In this document: piece by piece, positions 1 to 7,940 of the stretch
How the letters are laid out: each line of letters opens with the position of its first letter
Position numbering within the stretch: the stretch's first letter is position 1
Assembly (NCBI GenBank): GCA_964434345.1
Contig: CAYSUY010000042.1
Span: forward strand, 1 to 24,909
DNA: 24,909 nt
Reading direction: 5' to 3'
From: CAIOSQ01 sp964434345
GTDB lineage: Bacteria; Pseudomonadota; Alphaproteobacteria; CACIAM-22H2
Made by a program: the position numbers and the translations under genes
The notes under the pieces: model-generated
What the model saw: only the letters and a program-made list of their open reading frames with translations
Database searches by the model: none
What the model was told of the DNA's origin: nothing

Positions 1-193
1 CGCGAAGCGCATCGGCATGCTCGACATAGCCCGGCAGATGCTTGGCCGAGCAGGGCGGCGTGAAGGCGCCGGGGAGGCCGAAGAGCGCGACCTTCTTTCC
101 AGCGAAGATGTCTTCGGTCGTGAGGTCCTTCATGTCGCCCTGGATACGGGTCTTCAGCTTCACCGAGGGAAGCTTGTCGCCAACCTTGATCAT
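1..193 (-). CDS. Peroxiredoxin, Prx5-like (partial, N-terminal 64 residues)
   Basis: The minus strand reads an open frame from an ATG at 193 that runs off the left edge, beginning MIKVGDKLPSVKL. About 48 residues in is PGAFTPPCSAKHLPGY, the peroxidatic-cysteine signature of Prx5/AhpC-TSA-type thiol peroxidases (usually PGAFTPTCS); the second Thr is Pro here. These cytoplasmic enzymes reduce H2O2 and alkyl hydroperoxides using thioredoxin, glutaredoxin or glutathione. An AAGGA ribosome-binding site lies about 8 nt before the ATG. The gene is divergent from yqgE across a 197-bp spacer (194-390) in which I see no other gene. The missing C-terminus means a fused glutaredoxin domain cannot be excluded. 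Confidence 0.85.
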   Translation of the reverse strand, partial: MIKVGDKLPSVKLKTRIQGDMKDLTTEDIFAGKKVALFGLPGAFTPPCSAKHLPGYVEHADALR

Positions 194-390
194 CGCTCTG
201 TCCTTCTCTTTGTCTGAATGCGTCGCATCCGCGGGCCGGGCCCGTCCCCGCCCTATAGCGTCTCCCGGCGCTTCGGTCATCCCCGCTCTGCCAACGCCGG
301 GGCGCGGCGATCCGCCATGAGACGGCGCATGCCGCCGTACGATGGATGAGCTAAGCTGCGGTCCGCTTCCGGCAAGATACGGAACCATCG

Positions 391-966
391 ATGCCCAAGG
401 GAAAGACACCTGCCGACTCGCTGGCCGGCCAGTTGCTCGTCGCAATGCCGCAGATGGCGGATGCGCGCTTCGAGCGCTCGGTCATCTATCTCTGCGCGCA
501 CAGCGCGGAGGGCGCGCTGGGACTTGTGATCAACCGCCCGTTTCGCAAACTGAGCTTCGCGGAGCTGCTCGAGCAACTCGAGATCGAGCGCGGTCCCGAA
601 GCTCGGCCGATCTCCGTGCTCGCCGGCGGCCCGGTCGAGGAAGGGCGCGGATTCGTCCTCCATTCCGACGACTACCTGCGTGACGATACGCTCAAGGTCG
701 AGGGCGGTTTCGCCCTGACCGCGACGATCGAGATCCTCAAGGCGATGGCGCGCGGCGACGGCCCGGCGCGCTCGATCCTCGCCCTGGGTTATTCCGGCTG
801 GGGACCGGGACAGCTGGAACGCGAGATCACCGAGAATGGCTGGCTGAACGTTCCCGCCGATCCGAATCTCGTGTTCGACGCCGAACTCGACACCAAGTGG
901 GAGCGTGCATTGGCGAAGCTGCGCGTCACGCCCGCCTCCCTTTCCGGTGCCGCCGGCAGGGCCTGA
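391..966 (+). CDS. YqgE/AlgH family protein (UPF0301)
   Basis: This 191-residue protein has the usual size and layout of the YqgE/AlgH family: an N-terminal LAGQLLVAMPQM segment, FERSVIYLCAHSAEGALGLVINRP (residues about 28-50, the most conserved part of the family), a VLAGGPVEEGRGFVLH stretch and a LGYSGWGPGQLEREI motif near residue 135-150. The family is cytoplasmic with no established biochemical activity; the AlgH name comes from a link to alginate regulation in Pseudomonas that need not hold here. It has no signal peptide or membrane segment. The ribosome-binding site is weak. It converges on the M16 peptidase gene with about 20 bp between stops. Confidence 0.93.
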   Translation: MPKGKTPADSLAGQLLVAMPQMADARFERSVIYLCAHSAEGALGLVINRPFRKLSFAELLEQLEIERGPEARPISVLAGGPVEEGRGFVLHSDDYLRDDTLKVEGGFALTATIEILKAMARGDGPARSILALGYSGWGPGQLEREITENGWLNVPADPNLVFDAELDTKWERALAKLRVTPASLSGAAGRA

Positions 967-987
967 GCCTCGCCGCGCGGCCCGTCG

Positions 988-2250
988 TCACGGGACGAGG
1001 CGCGCGCGGATGCGGGAGAGCGGCTCCAGCCGGGTCAACGGGCCGATCGCCGCGAGAGCCGGCGTCCCGGCGAAAAGCCGGCGGCCCGAAGCCGCGACAT
1101 GCTCCGCGGTGACGGCATCGATCCGCGCGACGATCTCGTCCGGCGGCAGCGGCCGACCATAGGTCAGGATCTGGCTCCCGAGCGCATCCATGCGCGCAGA
1201 GGTGCTCTCCAGTCCCATCAGCAGCCCCGCGCGGATCTGCGCGCGTGCGCGGGCCATCTCGGCCGCGGGCGGGGGCTCGGTGGCGATCCTGCGCAACTCC
1301 TCCGCCAGGACCGGGACCAGTTCGGCCACCGCGTCGGGGCCCGTCCCGGTATAGACGCCGAAGCTACCGCCATCGACCAGCGAACTCGACCAGGCCGAAA
1401 CGGAGTAGCAGAGACCCCGCCGCTCGCGGAGCTCCTGGAAAAGCCGCGACGACATGCCCCCGCCCAGCACGGTGGCGAGCACGTTCGCCGCCCAGAAATC
1501 CGGGTCGGTGTGGGACACGCCGGGAAAGCCGATGGTCAGGTGGACCTGCTCCAGATCGTCGTCCTCGCGATATTCGCCGCCCTCCCAGCGCGCCGGGACG
1601 ATCCCGTCGGCCGCAACCGACGGCAACGCAGCGAACCGCGCCTCCGCGAGACGCATGAGATGGGCGTGTTCGATCCGGCCGGCGGCGCATAGCACCATGC
1701 GCGGCGCGGCGTAGAAGGCGCCGCGGAAATCGATCAGGGCCTGGCGCGGCAGCGAGGCGATGATGTCGGCCTTGCCCAGCACCGGGCGGCCGACGGCCTG
1801 GTCCGGATAGGCCACCTCGCCGAAGCGGTCGAAGATGACGTCGTCGGGCGTGTCTTCGACCTGGCCAAGTTCCTGGAGGATCACGCCGCGCTCGCGCTCC
1901 AGTTCCTCGGGATCGAAGACGGAGTTCTGGAGGATGTCGGCGATCAGCTCGACGCCGAGCTCGATATCCTCCTTGAGGACCTTCACGTAATAGGCCGTCT
2001 GCTCGCGCCCGGTATGGGCGTTCATCTGTCCGCCGACGGCCTCGATCTGCTCGGCGATGTCGCGCGCGCTGCGCGTGGCCGTGCCCTTGAAGGCCATGTG
2101 CTCGAGGATGTGAGCGACGCCGTTCGCCTCCGCGCGCTCGTGGCGGGTGCCGACATCGACATAGACGCCGACCGAGACCGTCTCCACGGACGCCATCGCA
2201 TCGCTGGCGACGGTCAGGCCGTTGGCGAGTGTAGAGACCTGGACGCTCAT
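988..2250 (-). CDS. M16 family zinc metallopeptidase (mitochondrial-processing-peptidase-like)
   Basis: A 420-residue member of the pitrilysin/insulinase family, close in layout to bacterial homologues of the mitochondrial processing peptidase beta subunit. The inverted zinc motif HILEH is at about residues 47-51, with the third ligand Glu in the RERGVILQE segment 76 residues further on, as the family requires. N- and C-terminal M16 domains are both present, including the glycine-rich GGGMSSRLFQELRERRGLCYSV region. No signal peptide is visible, so it is probably cytoplasmic. I chose the ATG at 2250, which overlaps the thrC stop as TGATG; a GTG one codon upstream (2253) is possible. The overlap implies translational coupling with thrC. 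The natural substrate is unknown. Confidence 0.93.
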   Translation of the reverse strand: MSVQVSTLANGLTVASDAMASVETVSVGVYVDVGTRHERAEANGVAHILEHMAFKGTATRSARDIAEQIEAVGGQMNAHTGREQTAYYVKVLKEDIELGVELIADILQNSVFDPEELERERGVILQELGQVEDTPDDVIFDRFGEVAYPDQAVGRPVLGKADIIASLPRQALIDFRGAFYAAPRMVLCAAGRIEHAHLMRLAEARFAALPSVAADGIVPARWEGGEYREDDDLEQVHLTIGFPGVSHTDPDFWAANVLATVLGGGMSSRLFQELRERRGLCYSVSAWSSSLVDGGSFGVYTGTGPDAVAELVPVLAEELRRIATEPPPAAEMARARAQIRAGLLMGLESTSARMDALGSQILTYGRPLPPDEIVARIDAVTAEHVAASGRRLFAGTPALAAIGPLTRLEPLSRIRARLVP

Positions 2251-3644
2251 CACGCCCGCGCCCGCGACGCCACGAAGGCCTCGACCGCCGCGAGATCGTT
2301 GGCGAGGACGCTGACACGCTCCTTGCGCGTATGAAGATCGGCGAGCCGTGGCGGCAGGGGCGGACGCACGCCCGTCGCCTTCTCCACCGCGTCGGGGAAT
2401 TTCGCGGGATGCGCGCAGGCCAGCGCCACCATCGGCGCGCCGCGAGCATGGCTGGCGCGCGCTGCGACGTGGACGGCCACGGCACTATGCGGGTCGAGGA
2501 TCTCGCCCGTGCGCCGCCAGATGTCGCCGATCGTCGCGAGCGTCTCCTCGTCCGAGCAGCGCCCGGCGGCAAAACCCGCGCGCAGCCGCGCCAGTCGCGC
2601 GGCCGAGATCTCCGCCCTGCGCTCGGCGCGGAACCTGCGCATCAGGCGCTCCGTGGCCGCGCCGTCCCGGCCCCAGAGTTCGAACAGCAGCCGCTCGAAA
2701 TTGCTCGAGACCTGGATGTCCATGCTTGGGCTGAGGCTGGGCTCGACATCCGCGAGCGACATGTCCCCGCAGGCGATCGTCCGCCACAGGATGTCGTTGC
2801 GGTTCGAGGCGACCACCAGGCGATCGACCGGCAGGCCCATGCGGCGCGCGGCATGCGCCGCGTAGATGTTGCCGAAATTTCCGGTCGGCACGGTGAAGGC
2901 AACGCGTCGGCGCGGCGCACCCAGCGCCACGGCGGCGGCGACGTAATAGGCGATCTGCACCGCGATGCGGGCCCAGTTGATCGAGTTGACGGCGGATAGC
3001 CGCCAGCGGTCGCGAAAACCGGTATCGGCGAACATCGCCTTCACGAGGTCCTGGCAATCGTCGAAATTGCCCTCGAGCGCGATGTTGTGGACGTTCGGCG
3101 CGAGGACCGTCGTCATCTGGCGCCGCTGCACCTCCGAGGTCCGCCCCTTGGGATGCATGATGAAGATGTCGATCGCCGCACGGTCACGGCAGGCCTCGAT
3201 CGCGGCCGATCCGGTGTCGCCGGACGTCGCGCCGACGATCGTGACCCGCGCGCCCTTCTTCTTCAGGACATGGTCGAACAGACGTCCGACGACCTGGAGC
3301 GCGTAGTCCTTGAAGGCGAGCGTCGGCCCATGGAACAGCTCGAGCAGGAAGAGATCGGGACCGAGTTGCTTGAGCGGTGCCACCGCCGCGTGACCGAAAT
3401 CACGGTAGGCGTCGGAGACCAGCGCCTCGAGATCGTCCGAGCGGATCGCGCCGCCGACGAAAGGCTTCAGGACGCGAAAGGCGATCTCGGCATAGGAACG
3501 CCCGGCCAGATCGGCGATCTGCGCCGCGGTAAGACGCGGCCATTCCCGGGGCACGTATAATCCGCCATCAGGCGCCAGTCCGGCGAGCAGGACATCGTCG
3601 AAGGCCAGCGGCTTCGCGCCGCCGCGGGTGGAGACGTAGCGCAC
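2250..3644 (-). CDS. thrC: Threonine synthase
   Basis: 464 residues, the length of the long (class II, fungal/enterobacterial-type) threonine synthases. It converts O-phosphohomoserine to threonine with pyridoxal phosphate. The PLP lysine is K112 in LAFKDYALQ; ATSGDTGSAA (about 139-148) is the substrate-binding loop and PTGNFGNIYA (about 253-262) the phosphate-binding loop. The N-terminal MRYVSTRG and the GLAPDGGLYVP segment are typical. The start is a GTG at 3644 with AGGA about 8 nt upstream. The M16 gene follows with a 1-bp overlap. No thrB or hom is in the window. Upstream lie only about 100 bp and the end of an ABC transporter operon on the same strand. Confidence 0.96.
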   Translation of the reverse strand: MRYVSTRGGAKPLAFDDVLLAGLAPDGGLYVPREWPRLTAAQIADLAGRSYAEIAFRVLKPFVGGAIRSDDLEALVSDAYRDFGHAAVAPLKQLGPDLFLLELFHGPTLAFKDYALQVVGRLFDHVLKKKGARVTIVGATSGDTGSAAIEACRDRAAIDIFIMHPKGRTSEVQRRQMTTVLAPNVHNIALEGNFDDCQDLVKAMFADTGFRDRWRLSAVNSINWARIAVQIAYYVAAAVALGAPRRRVAFTVPTGNFGNIYAAHAARRMGLPVDRLVVASNRNDILWRTIACGDMSLADVEPSLSPSMDIQVSSNFERLLFELWGRDGAATERLMRRFRAERRAEISAARLARLRAGFAAGRCSDEETLATIGDIWRRTGEILDPHSAVAVHVAARASHARGAPMVALACAHPAKFPDAVEKATGVRPPLPPRLADLHTRKERVSVLANDLAAVEAFVASRARA

Positions 3645-3717
3645 GCGCTTTTCCTGATCCGAGAAGAGGTTGGAAGGACGGGCAAGCTAGTTCCTCGCCC
3701 CGGCCGACGCAATCACC

Positions 3718-3742
3718 CCCTGGCCCGGCGCAAGGGCCAGGG
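3718..3742 (-). terminator. Strong GC hairpin after the ABC operon
   Basis: CCCTGGCCC (3718-3726) and GGGCCAGGG (3734-3742) form a perfect 9-bp inverted repeat with a 7-nt loop, starting 3 nt after the stop of the last permease gene (3746). No T-tract follows on the minus strand, so it is not a classical intrinsic terminator; it may be a Rho-associated end or a 3' stabilising structure. It separates the transporter operon from thrC. Confidence 0.5.
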
Positions 3743-3745
3743 CCG

Positions 3746-4558
3746 TCAGGCGCCGACCTTGGCCAGGACCTCGCCCTTGAGGAAGCGCTCGACCACCAGC
3801 ATGAAGGCGATCGACGGGACGAGCAGGATCAGCGCGGTGATCGAGCTGATCTGATAATTGCCGCCCATCGAGGCCGTGAACATCTCCAGCGGCAGCGTCC
3901 GCACCTCCGGCGCGCCGACGAAGAAGGAGCCGGTGAACTCGTCCAGCGATTCGAGGAATACGAAGATCGCGCTGGCGATCAGGCCCGGCGTCGCCAGGGG
4001 CAGCGTCACGGTCAGGAAGGTGCGCAGCGCCGACGCGCCGAGATTGCGCGCCGCCTGCTCCAGTTCGCGATCGATCGCGGCGAAGGCCGCGGTGGCGATC
4101 CAGACGGCGAAGACGAGGCCATGCGATGCGTGCACCAGGACCACGCCCGTCACCGTGCCATTGAGGCCGAAGCCGTAGAAGATCCGCGCGACGTTGATGT
4201 AGACGGGAAGCGACGGAAAGGCCTGCGGCAGCAGGAACGCGAGCATGATGATCGGGCGCCACGGCAGACGCCCGCGCGCCAGCGCATACCCGGCGGGAAC
4301 CGCGACGGCGAGGCTCAGGGCCACGGTCAGCATGGCGATGAGCAGCGACAGCGTCAGCGCCTCCATCGCCCGCCCGGTCGGCCGGAAAACATAGTCCCAG
4401 AAGCGGAACCCCCATTGCGAGGGCAGCTTGTTCGGCCAGAACCACGCCTCGGCGAAGGACCAGATCAGGAGATTGGCAAGCGGTCCGAACACCGCATAGG
4501 CGAGGATCCCGATTCCCGCCGCGCGCAGGATCCACAGGCCGCCGCTCGACAGCGTCAT
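3746..4558 (-). CDS. ABC transporter permease (polyamine/Fe-type, PotC-like position)
   Basis: 270 residues with about six hydrophobic segments and a BPD_transp_1 domain. The cytoplasmic EAA loop reads ELEQAARNLGASALRTFLTVTLPL, the form seen in spermidine/putrescine- and iron/thiamine-type importers. The start ATG at 4558 overlaps the preceding permease stop by 4 bp (ATGA), so the two are translationally coupled and probably form the membrane heterodimer. It is the last gene of the operon ATPase, binding protein, permease 1, permease 2. The open frame continues upstream of 4558, but that part is arginine-rich, not membrane-like, and overlaps permease 1. Substrate cannot be told from sequence. 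Confidence 0.9.
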   Translation of the reverse strand: MTLSSGGLWILRAAGIGILAYAVFGPLANLLIWSFAEAWFWPNKLPSQWGFRFWDYVFRPTGRAMEALTLSLLIAMLTVALSLAVAVPAGYALARGRLPWRPIIMLAFLLPQAFPSLPVYINVARIFYGFGLNGTVTGVVLVHASHGLVFAVWIATAAFAAIDRELEQAARNLGASALRTFLTVTLPLATPGLIASAIFVFLESLDEFTGSFFVGAPEVRTLPLEMFTASMGGNYQISSITALILLVPSIAFMLVVERFLKGEVLAKVGA

Positions 4559-4884
4559 GCCGCCCTCTCGCGCAGCGTCTCGCGCAGATAGACCCAGGCC
4601 ACGAGCGCGGTCATCAGATAGGAGATCAGGCCAAGCGCGTTGGCGACGCCATAGTCGCCGTGCTGGTTGATCCGGTAGGCCATCTGCACCGTCATCATCG
4701 TCGGCGACTGCCCGGACAGCATCAGCGGAACGGACAGGACAGACATCATGGTGACGCAGGACAGGATCAGCGCGACCATCAGGGTCGGCCGGACCTGCGG
4801 GACGACGATCTCGAGCAGGATGCGCAGGCGCGACGCGCCGAGATTGCGCGCGGCGTCGATGGTCCCGCGATCGAGCGCCGCCAT
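4555..4884 (-). CDS. ABC transporter permease 1, C-terminal fragment
   Basis: Begins in the middle of a permease: the first residues are MAALDRGTIDAARNLGASRLRI, i.e. the EAA loop that normally lies about two-thirds into the protein, followed by two or three membrane helices and a basic C-terminus. The ATG at 4884 is therefore an internal Met, not a true start. Reading upstream in frame gives about five plausible residues (SAGAG), then sequence without permease character and a TAA at 4933-4935 beside the assembly gap. The N-terminal part of the same protein is encoded on the other side of the gap (5060-5545). Either the gene is interrupted in the organism or the contig ends are wrong. Confidence 0.8.
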   Translation of the reverse strand: MAALDRGTIDAARNLGASRLRILLEIVVPQVRPTLMVALILSCVTMMSVLSVPLMLSGQSPTMMTVQMAYRINQHGDYGVANALGLISYLMTALVAWVYLRETLRERAA

Positions 4885-4937
4885 CGCGCCGGCCCCCGCG
4901 CTCCTCGTTGCGTTCGGTAGCCTGCACCTATATTATC

Positions 4938-4947
4938 NNNNNNNNNN
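4938..4947. other. Assembly gap (10 N)
   Basis: Ten undetermined bases join two contigs inside permease 1. A round value of 10 is probably a placeholder, so the true gap length is unknown. The sequence on both sides (about 4894-4937 and 4948-5059) does not translate as the expected permease. Confidence 0.95.
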
Positions 4948-5545
4948 GGTCATGATCAAGCAACTGACTCAGATCCTGCGGGTCCGGTCCGAGCAGCTGA
5001 ACATCAACTGCGCCCTGCAGGGCCGGCGCCAGAGCCACCGATTGGGTAGCGGACAACGGGGTCGCGAAGGGCGCCTGCTTCCATACGAAGGTGATCACGA
5101 TGCCGCGCCAGTCGAGAAAGCCCTGCGCCGCCTCGGGAGGCATCAGACCGGCGGCGATCAGGCTGTTGTTCATGAGTCCGTTCTTGGCCAGGAACGTCCG
5201 CATGCACTGTGCCGCGATGATGAACGGCACGAAGAGCGGCCAGCGATAGAGCCAGGCCAGCGCCGCGACGGCCCAGCGTGTCGTGCCGAGAACCAGATAG
5301 CCGCCGATCGCGACCGCCACCGTGCCCACGAGCGCCGTCGACAGCAGGACGATCAGCGCGCTGAAGCCGACATCCCGTCCATAGAAGCTCCAGGCCGTGA
5401 CGAAATTGGCGAGGGTCCAGGCGCCGCCGCGATCCTGGAAGGCCGTCGCGATCGAATAGCCGAGCGGATAGACGAAAAGCAGCGCCACGATCGCCAGGGC
5501 GGGCGCCACCAGCAGCAGCGGCAGGATGCGGGAAGATGCGATCAT
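4948..5545 (-). CDS. ABC transporter permease 1, N-terminal fragment (runs into the gap)
   Basis: Starts at ATG 5545 and reads about 162 residues of clear ABC permease: an N-terminal helix, VALLFVYPLGYSIATAF, periplasmic loop, and further helices to FVWKQAPFAT. Homology to polyamine/Fe-type permeases (PotB-like) stops at about position 5060. The remaining frame to the gap is hydrophilic and lacks permease features. The EAA loop that should follow within a few residues lies beyond the gap at 4884. Together the fragments would make about 275 residues, normal for the family. The gene starts 65 bp after the binding-protein stop, with a strong hairpin between them. Confidence 0.82.
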
Positions 5546-5566
5546 GCGTGGCGGCCGCTCACGCGA

Positions 5567-5597
5567 TCACCCGGTCGCCAAGTTGGCGGCCGGGTGA
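5567..5597 (-). other. Intergenic hairpin between binding protein and permease genes
   Basis: TCACCCGGTCGCCAA (5567-5581) and TTGGCGGCCGGGTGA (5583-5597) are complementary at 14 of 15 positions around one central base. As RNA it would fold into a stem of about 13 bp with a small loop. It lies directly after the binding-protein stop. Such structures often protect the upstream mRNA, so that binding protein is made in excess of permease, as in malE-malF. It has no T-tract. Confidence 0.6.
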
Positions 5598-5610
5598 CGC
5601 GCGACCAGGG

Positions 5611-6753
5611 TCAGTTGACGACCAGGCGCTCGTAATCTTCCTGGATCTCCTTGAAGTAGCTGCCCATCGGCATCGGCTTGCCACGCTCGGCCAGATGCTG
5701 CGGCGAGACGTCCTTGAACAGCTTCTCCCAGACCTTCTGGTCGAGATGGGCCTGGACGTGCTGGGCGTCGATGCCCGGCAGCCAGTTGAAACGCTTCACG
5801 ATGCCCTCGGCCTGGACGGCCGGGGACGTCGCCATGGCGACGAACTTGCGCGCGAGTTCGGCGTTCGCGGCCTTTTCCGGCACGATGTAGTACATCGGCT
5901 GACCGGGCAGGCCGGGCGAGATCAGTTCGAGGCGCATGTTCGGTGCGAGCCGGCCCTCGGCCTGCCACGTGTAGAACATGTCCATCCACACCGGCCCCAT
6001 CGCGATCTCGCCGCGATTGAGCTGATCGAGCGTCCCGGCGTTGCCTGGCGTGATCACGACGTTGCGGTTGAACTCCTTGAGCTTGGCCATCGCCGGCGCC
6101 CAGCTGGCGCGCATCGCCGGATCGTAGGGACCATCCATCAGCTTCTGCGCATCCGGGGTGTTCGCATAGACCCAGCCGAACACGAAGGCGACCCCGGACA
6201 TTCCGCCGCGCACGCCGTTATGGCCGAATTTCTTCGGGTTCTTCTGCGCCCAGTCGGCGAGTTCCGCGTAGCTCTTCGGCGCGCTCGCCACCATCGCCGG
6301 GTTGTAGGCGATCGCCACCTGGCTATGGAACATGGGCATCACGAACCCGTCGACATCCGCGCCCAGCGCCTTCTTCGCGGTGTCGCGGCTGACCAGCTTG
6401 TCGGTCTCGACCTGGGCGCGGTAACGCGCCAGCTTGTTCTCGCGCACCAGCTGCCCCGCCATGGTCTGGTGCACGACGCCCACATCGACGTCCCAGCTGG
6501 CGGCGTTCGCCTTCTGCTGCGCGTCGAGACGCTCCCAGATCTTCTGCGAGCCGGCATCGCCGGGACCGGTGCCGACGGCGCGCACCTTCACGCCGGGATT
6601 GGCCTTCTCGAACATCGGGCCGAGATAGTCGGTGACGTAATCGACCATGTTCTGGTCGCCGGCGGTCAGCACGTTCAGGGTGCGCTGCTGCGCCTGGGCC
6701 TCGACGGCCAGGGCCGCGATGGCCGCCGTCGCAAGAAGGGTTCGTCTCAGCAT
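5611..6753 (-). CDS. ABC transporter periplasmic substrate-binding protein (family 1)
   Basis: 380 residues with a Sec signal peptide: MLRR, a hydrophobic stretch, and AQA before QQRTLNVL (cleavage after about residue 21). The mature part has the type II periplasmic-binding-protein pattern, opening with LNVLTAGDQNMVDYVTDYLGPMFEKANPG and including IAMGPVWMDMFYTW and AYNPAMVASAP segments typical of Fe3+/polyamine-type extracellular solute-binding proteins. The ATG at 6753 has an excellent ribosome-binding site (GGAGGAGAACGACCC before the ATG). The open frame continues upstream but overlaps the ATPase gene and has no signal sequence. It delivers an unknown solute to the permeases encoded downstream. 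Confidence 0.92.
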   Translation of the reverse strand: MLRRTLLATAAIAALAVEAQAQQRTLNVLTAGDQNMVDYVTDYLGPMFEKANPGVKVRAVGTGPGDAGSQKIWERLDAQQKANAASWDVDVGVVHQTMAGQLVRENKLARYRAQVETDKLVSRDTAKKALGADVDGFVMPMFHSQVAIAYNPAMVASAPKSYAELADWAQKNPKKFGHNGVRGGMSGVAFVFGWVYANTPDAQKLMDGPYDPAMRASWAPAMAKLKEFNRNVVITPGNAGTLDQLNRGEIAMGPVWMDMFYTWQAEGRLAPNMRLELISPGLPGQPMYYIVPEKAANAELARKFVAMATSPAVQAEGIVKRFNWLPGIDAQHVQAHLDQKVWEKLFKDVSPQHLAERGKPMPMGSYFKEIQEDYERLVVN

Positions 6754-6775
6754 GGGTCGTTCTCCTCCGGTGTGG

Positions 6776-7822
6776 TCAGGCCGCGACACTCGCGGTCTTC
6801 TGTTGCACTGTCGTTGCAAAGACATGAAGCGCCTGACGCGGAACCCGCACGCGCACCGCCGCGCCAGGCTCGTGCCGGATCGGCGCGTCCACGAGCACAC
6901 GGCGCGCGCCGATCTCGACCGCGTGGCGCCAGACGCCGCCTGGATAGGAGATCTGCACGACGCGCCCGTCGAGCATGAGCGCCTCGGGATCGGTCACCCC
7001 AGGGGCCGAAAGCCCCGCCGCCTCGCCGCGGAAATGCACGACGAACGGTCCACGTCCGGCAGGCGCCACGCCTGCCGGGAGAGCCTCGCCACCGATCTCG
7101 AGCGCGTTCGTGGCGCCCATGAAATTCGCGACGAAGGCCGAGACGGGATGGTTGTAGACCTCTTCCGGCGGCCCGGCCTGAGCGATCTCGCCGCGATCCA
7201 GGATGACGATCCGGTCGGCGAGAATCATCGCCTCCTCGCGGTCATGGGTCACGTGGACCGCAGTGATGCCAAGGTCGCGCTGGATCGACTTGATCTCGTG
7301 GCGCACATCCTCGCGCACCCGCGCATCGAGATTGGACAGCGGTTCGTCGAGCAGCAGATAGCGCGGGCTGACCGCCAGGGCGCGCGCGAGCGCGACGCGC
7401 TGACGCTGTCCGCCGGACAATTCCGCCGGCCGCCGGCCGCCAAGACCCTCGAGCCGCACGAGACGCAGCATCTCCTCGACCCGGCTCGCGATACGACCGC
7501 GATCCCAGCCGCGCACGCGCAGCCCGTAGCCGATGTTCTGTGCCGCGCTCATATGCGGCCACAGCGCATAGGTCTGGAATACCATCGCCATGTCACGGGC
7601 ATCGGGCGCTGCACGCGTCACGTCACGCCCGTCGGCGCGCACGTATCCCGACGTGACAGGGACGAAGCCCGAGATGGCGCGCAGCAACGTCGTCTTGCCG
7701 CATCCCGAAGACCCCAGCAGAGCTACGAACTCGCCCGGCGCGATCGCGAGCGAGATGCCCTTGAGCACCCGCGTCGACCCGTAGCCGACCTCGACCTTTT
7801 CGACTTCCAGAGCTCCGCCCAT
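6776..7822 (-). CDS. ABC transporter ATP-binding protein (PotA/FbpC-type)
   Basis: 348 residues. Walker A GSSGCGKTT (about 37-45), Q-loop Q83, signature LSGGQRQRVALARAL (from 135), Walker B YLLLDEP (about 155-161), switch His in VTHDREEAM (H193), then a C-terminal TOBE-type regulatory region. This is the layout of ATPases of polyamine, iron and thiamine importers. The start ATG at 7822 follows a GGCGAGG-like element. It is the first gene of the minus-strand operon; the binding protein gene begins 22 bp after its stop. The 118-bp upstream region (7823-7940) includes a short palindrome at 7858-7868 and should hold the promoter, but I cannot place one firmly. Confidence 0.94.
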   Translation of the reverse strand: MGGALEVEKVEVGYGSTRVLKGISLAIAPGEFVALLGSSGCGKTTLLRAISGFVPVTSGYVRADGRDVTRAAPDARDMAMVFQTYALWPHMSAAQNIGYGLRVRGWDRGRIASRVEEMLRLVRLEGLGGRRPAELSGGQRQRVALARALAVSPRYLLLDEPLSNLDARVREDVRHEIKSIQRDLGITAVHVTHDREEAMILADRIVILDRGEIAQAGPPEEVYNHPVSAFVANFMGATNALEIGGEALPAGVAPAGRGPFVVHFRGEAAGLSAPGVTDPEALMLDGRVVQISYPGGVWRHAVEIGARRVLVDAPIRHEPGAAVRVRVPRQALHVFATTVQQKTASVAA

Positions 7823-7940
7823 GCCTCGCCCGCGCCGTTTCCCCGTTCCCCGACTCGCACTCCGAGTGTAGCCATCTCAGCGCCGCGTCACCACCGGCTC
7901 AAAACACGATCGTCATAAAAATGCAACACGCGCCATCGGG

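Noticed and set aside
981..994. CCCGT-ACGGG hairpin between the convergent yqgE and M16 genes
   Set aside because: Only 5 bp of stem, no T-tract, and it overlaps the M16 stop codon; too weak to call a terminator.
4904..5060. Naming a specific insertion sequence at the assembly gap
   Set aside because: The boundary similarity is imperfect, no clear target-site duplication is visible and no transposase sequence is present, so no IS family can be assigned.
5536..6978. Long plus-strand open frame (480 codons) opposite the binding-protein gene
   Set aside because: It is antisense to a clear signal-peptide-bearing binding protein, rich in Arg/His/Gly and without domain features; a shadow frame typical of GC-rich DNA.
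7858..7868. CACTC-C-GAGTG palindrome upstream of the ABC ATPase gene
   Set aside because: Eleven bases in GC-rich DNA are likely by chance, and no promoter could be placed beside it.
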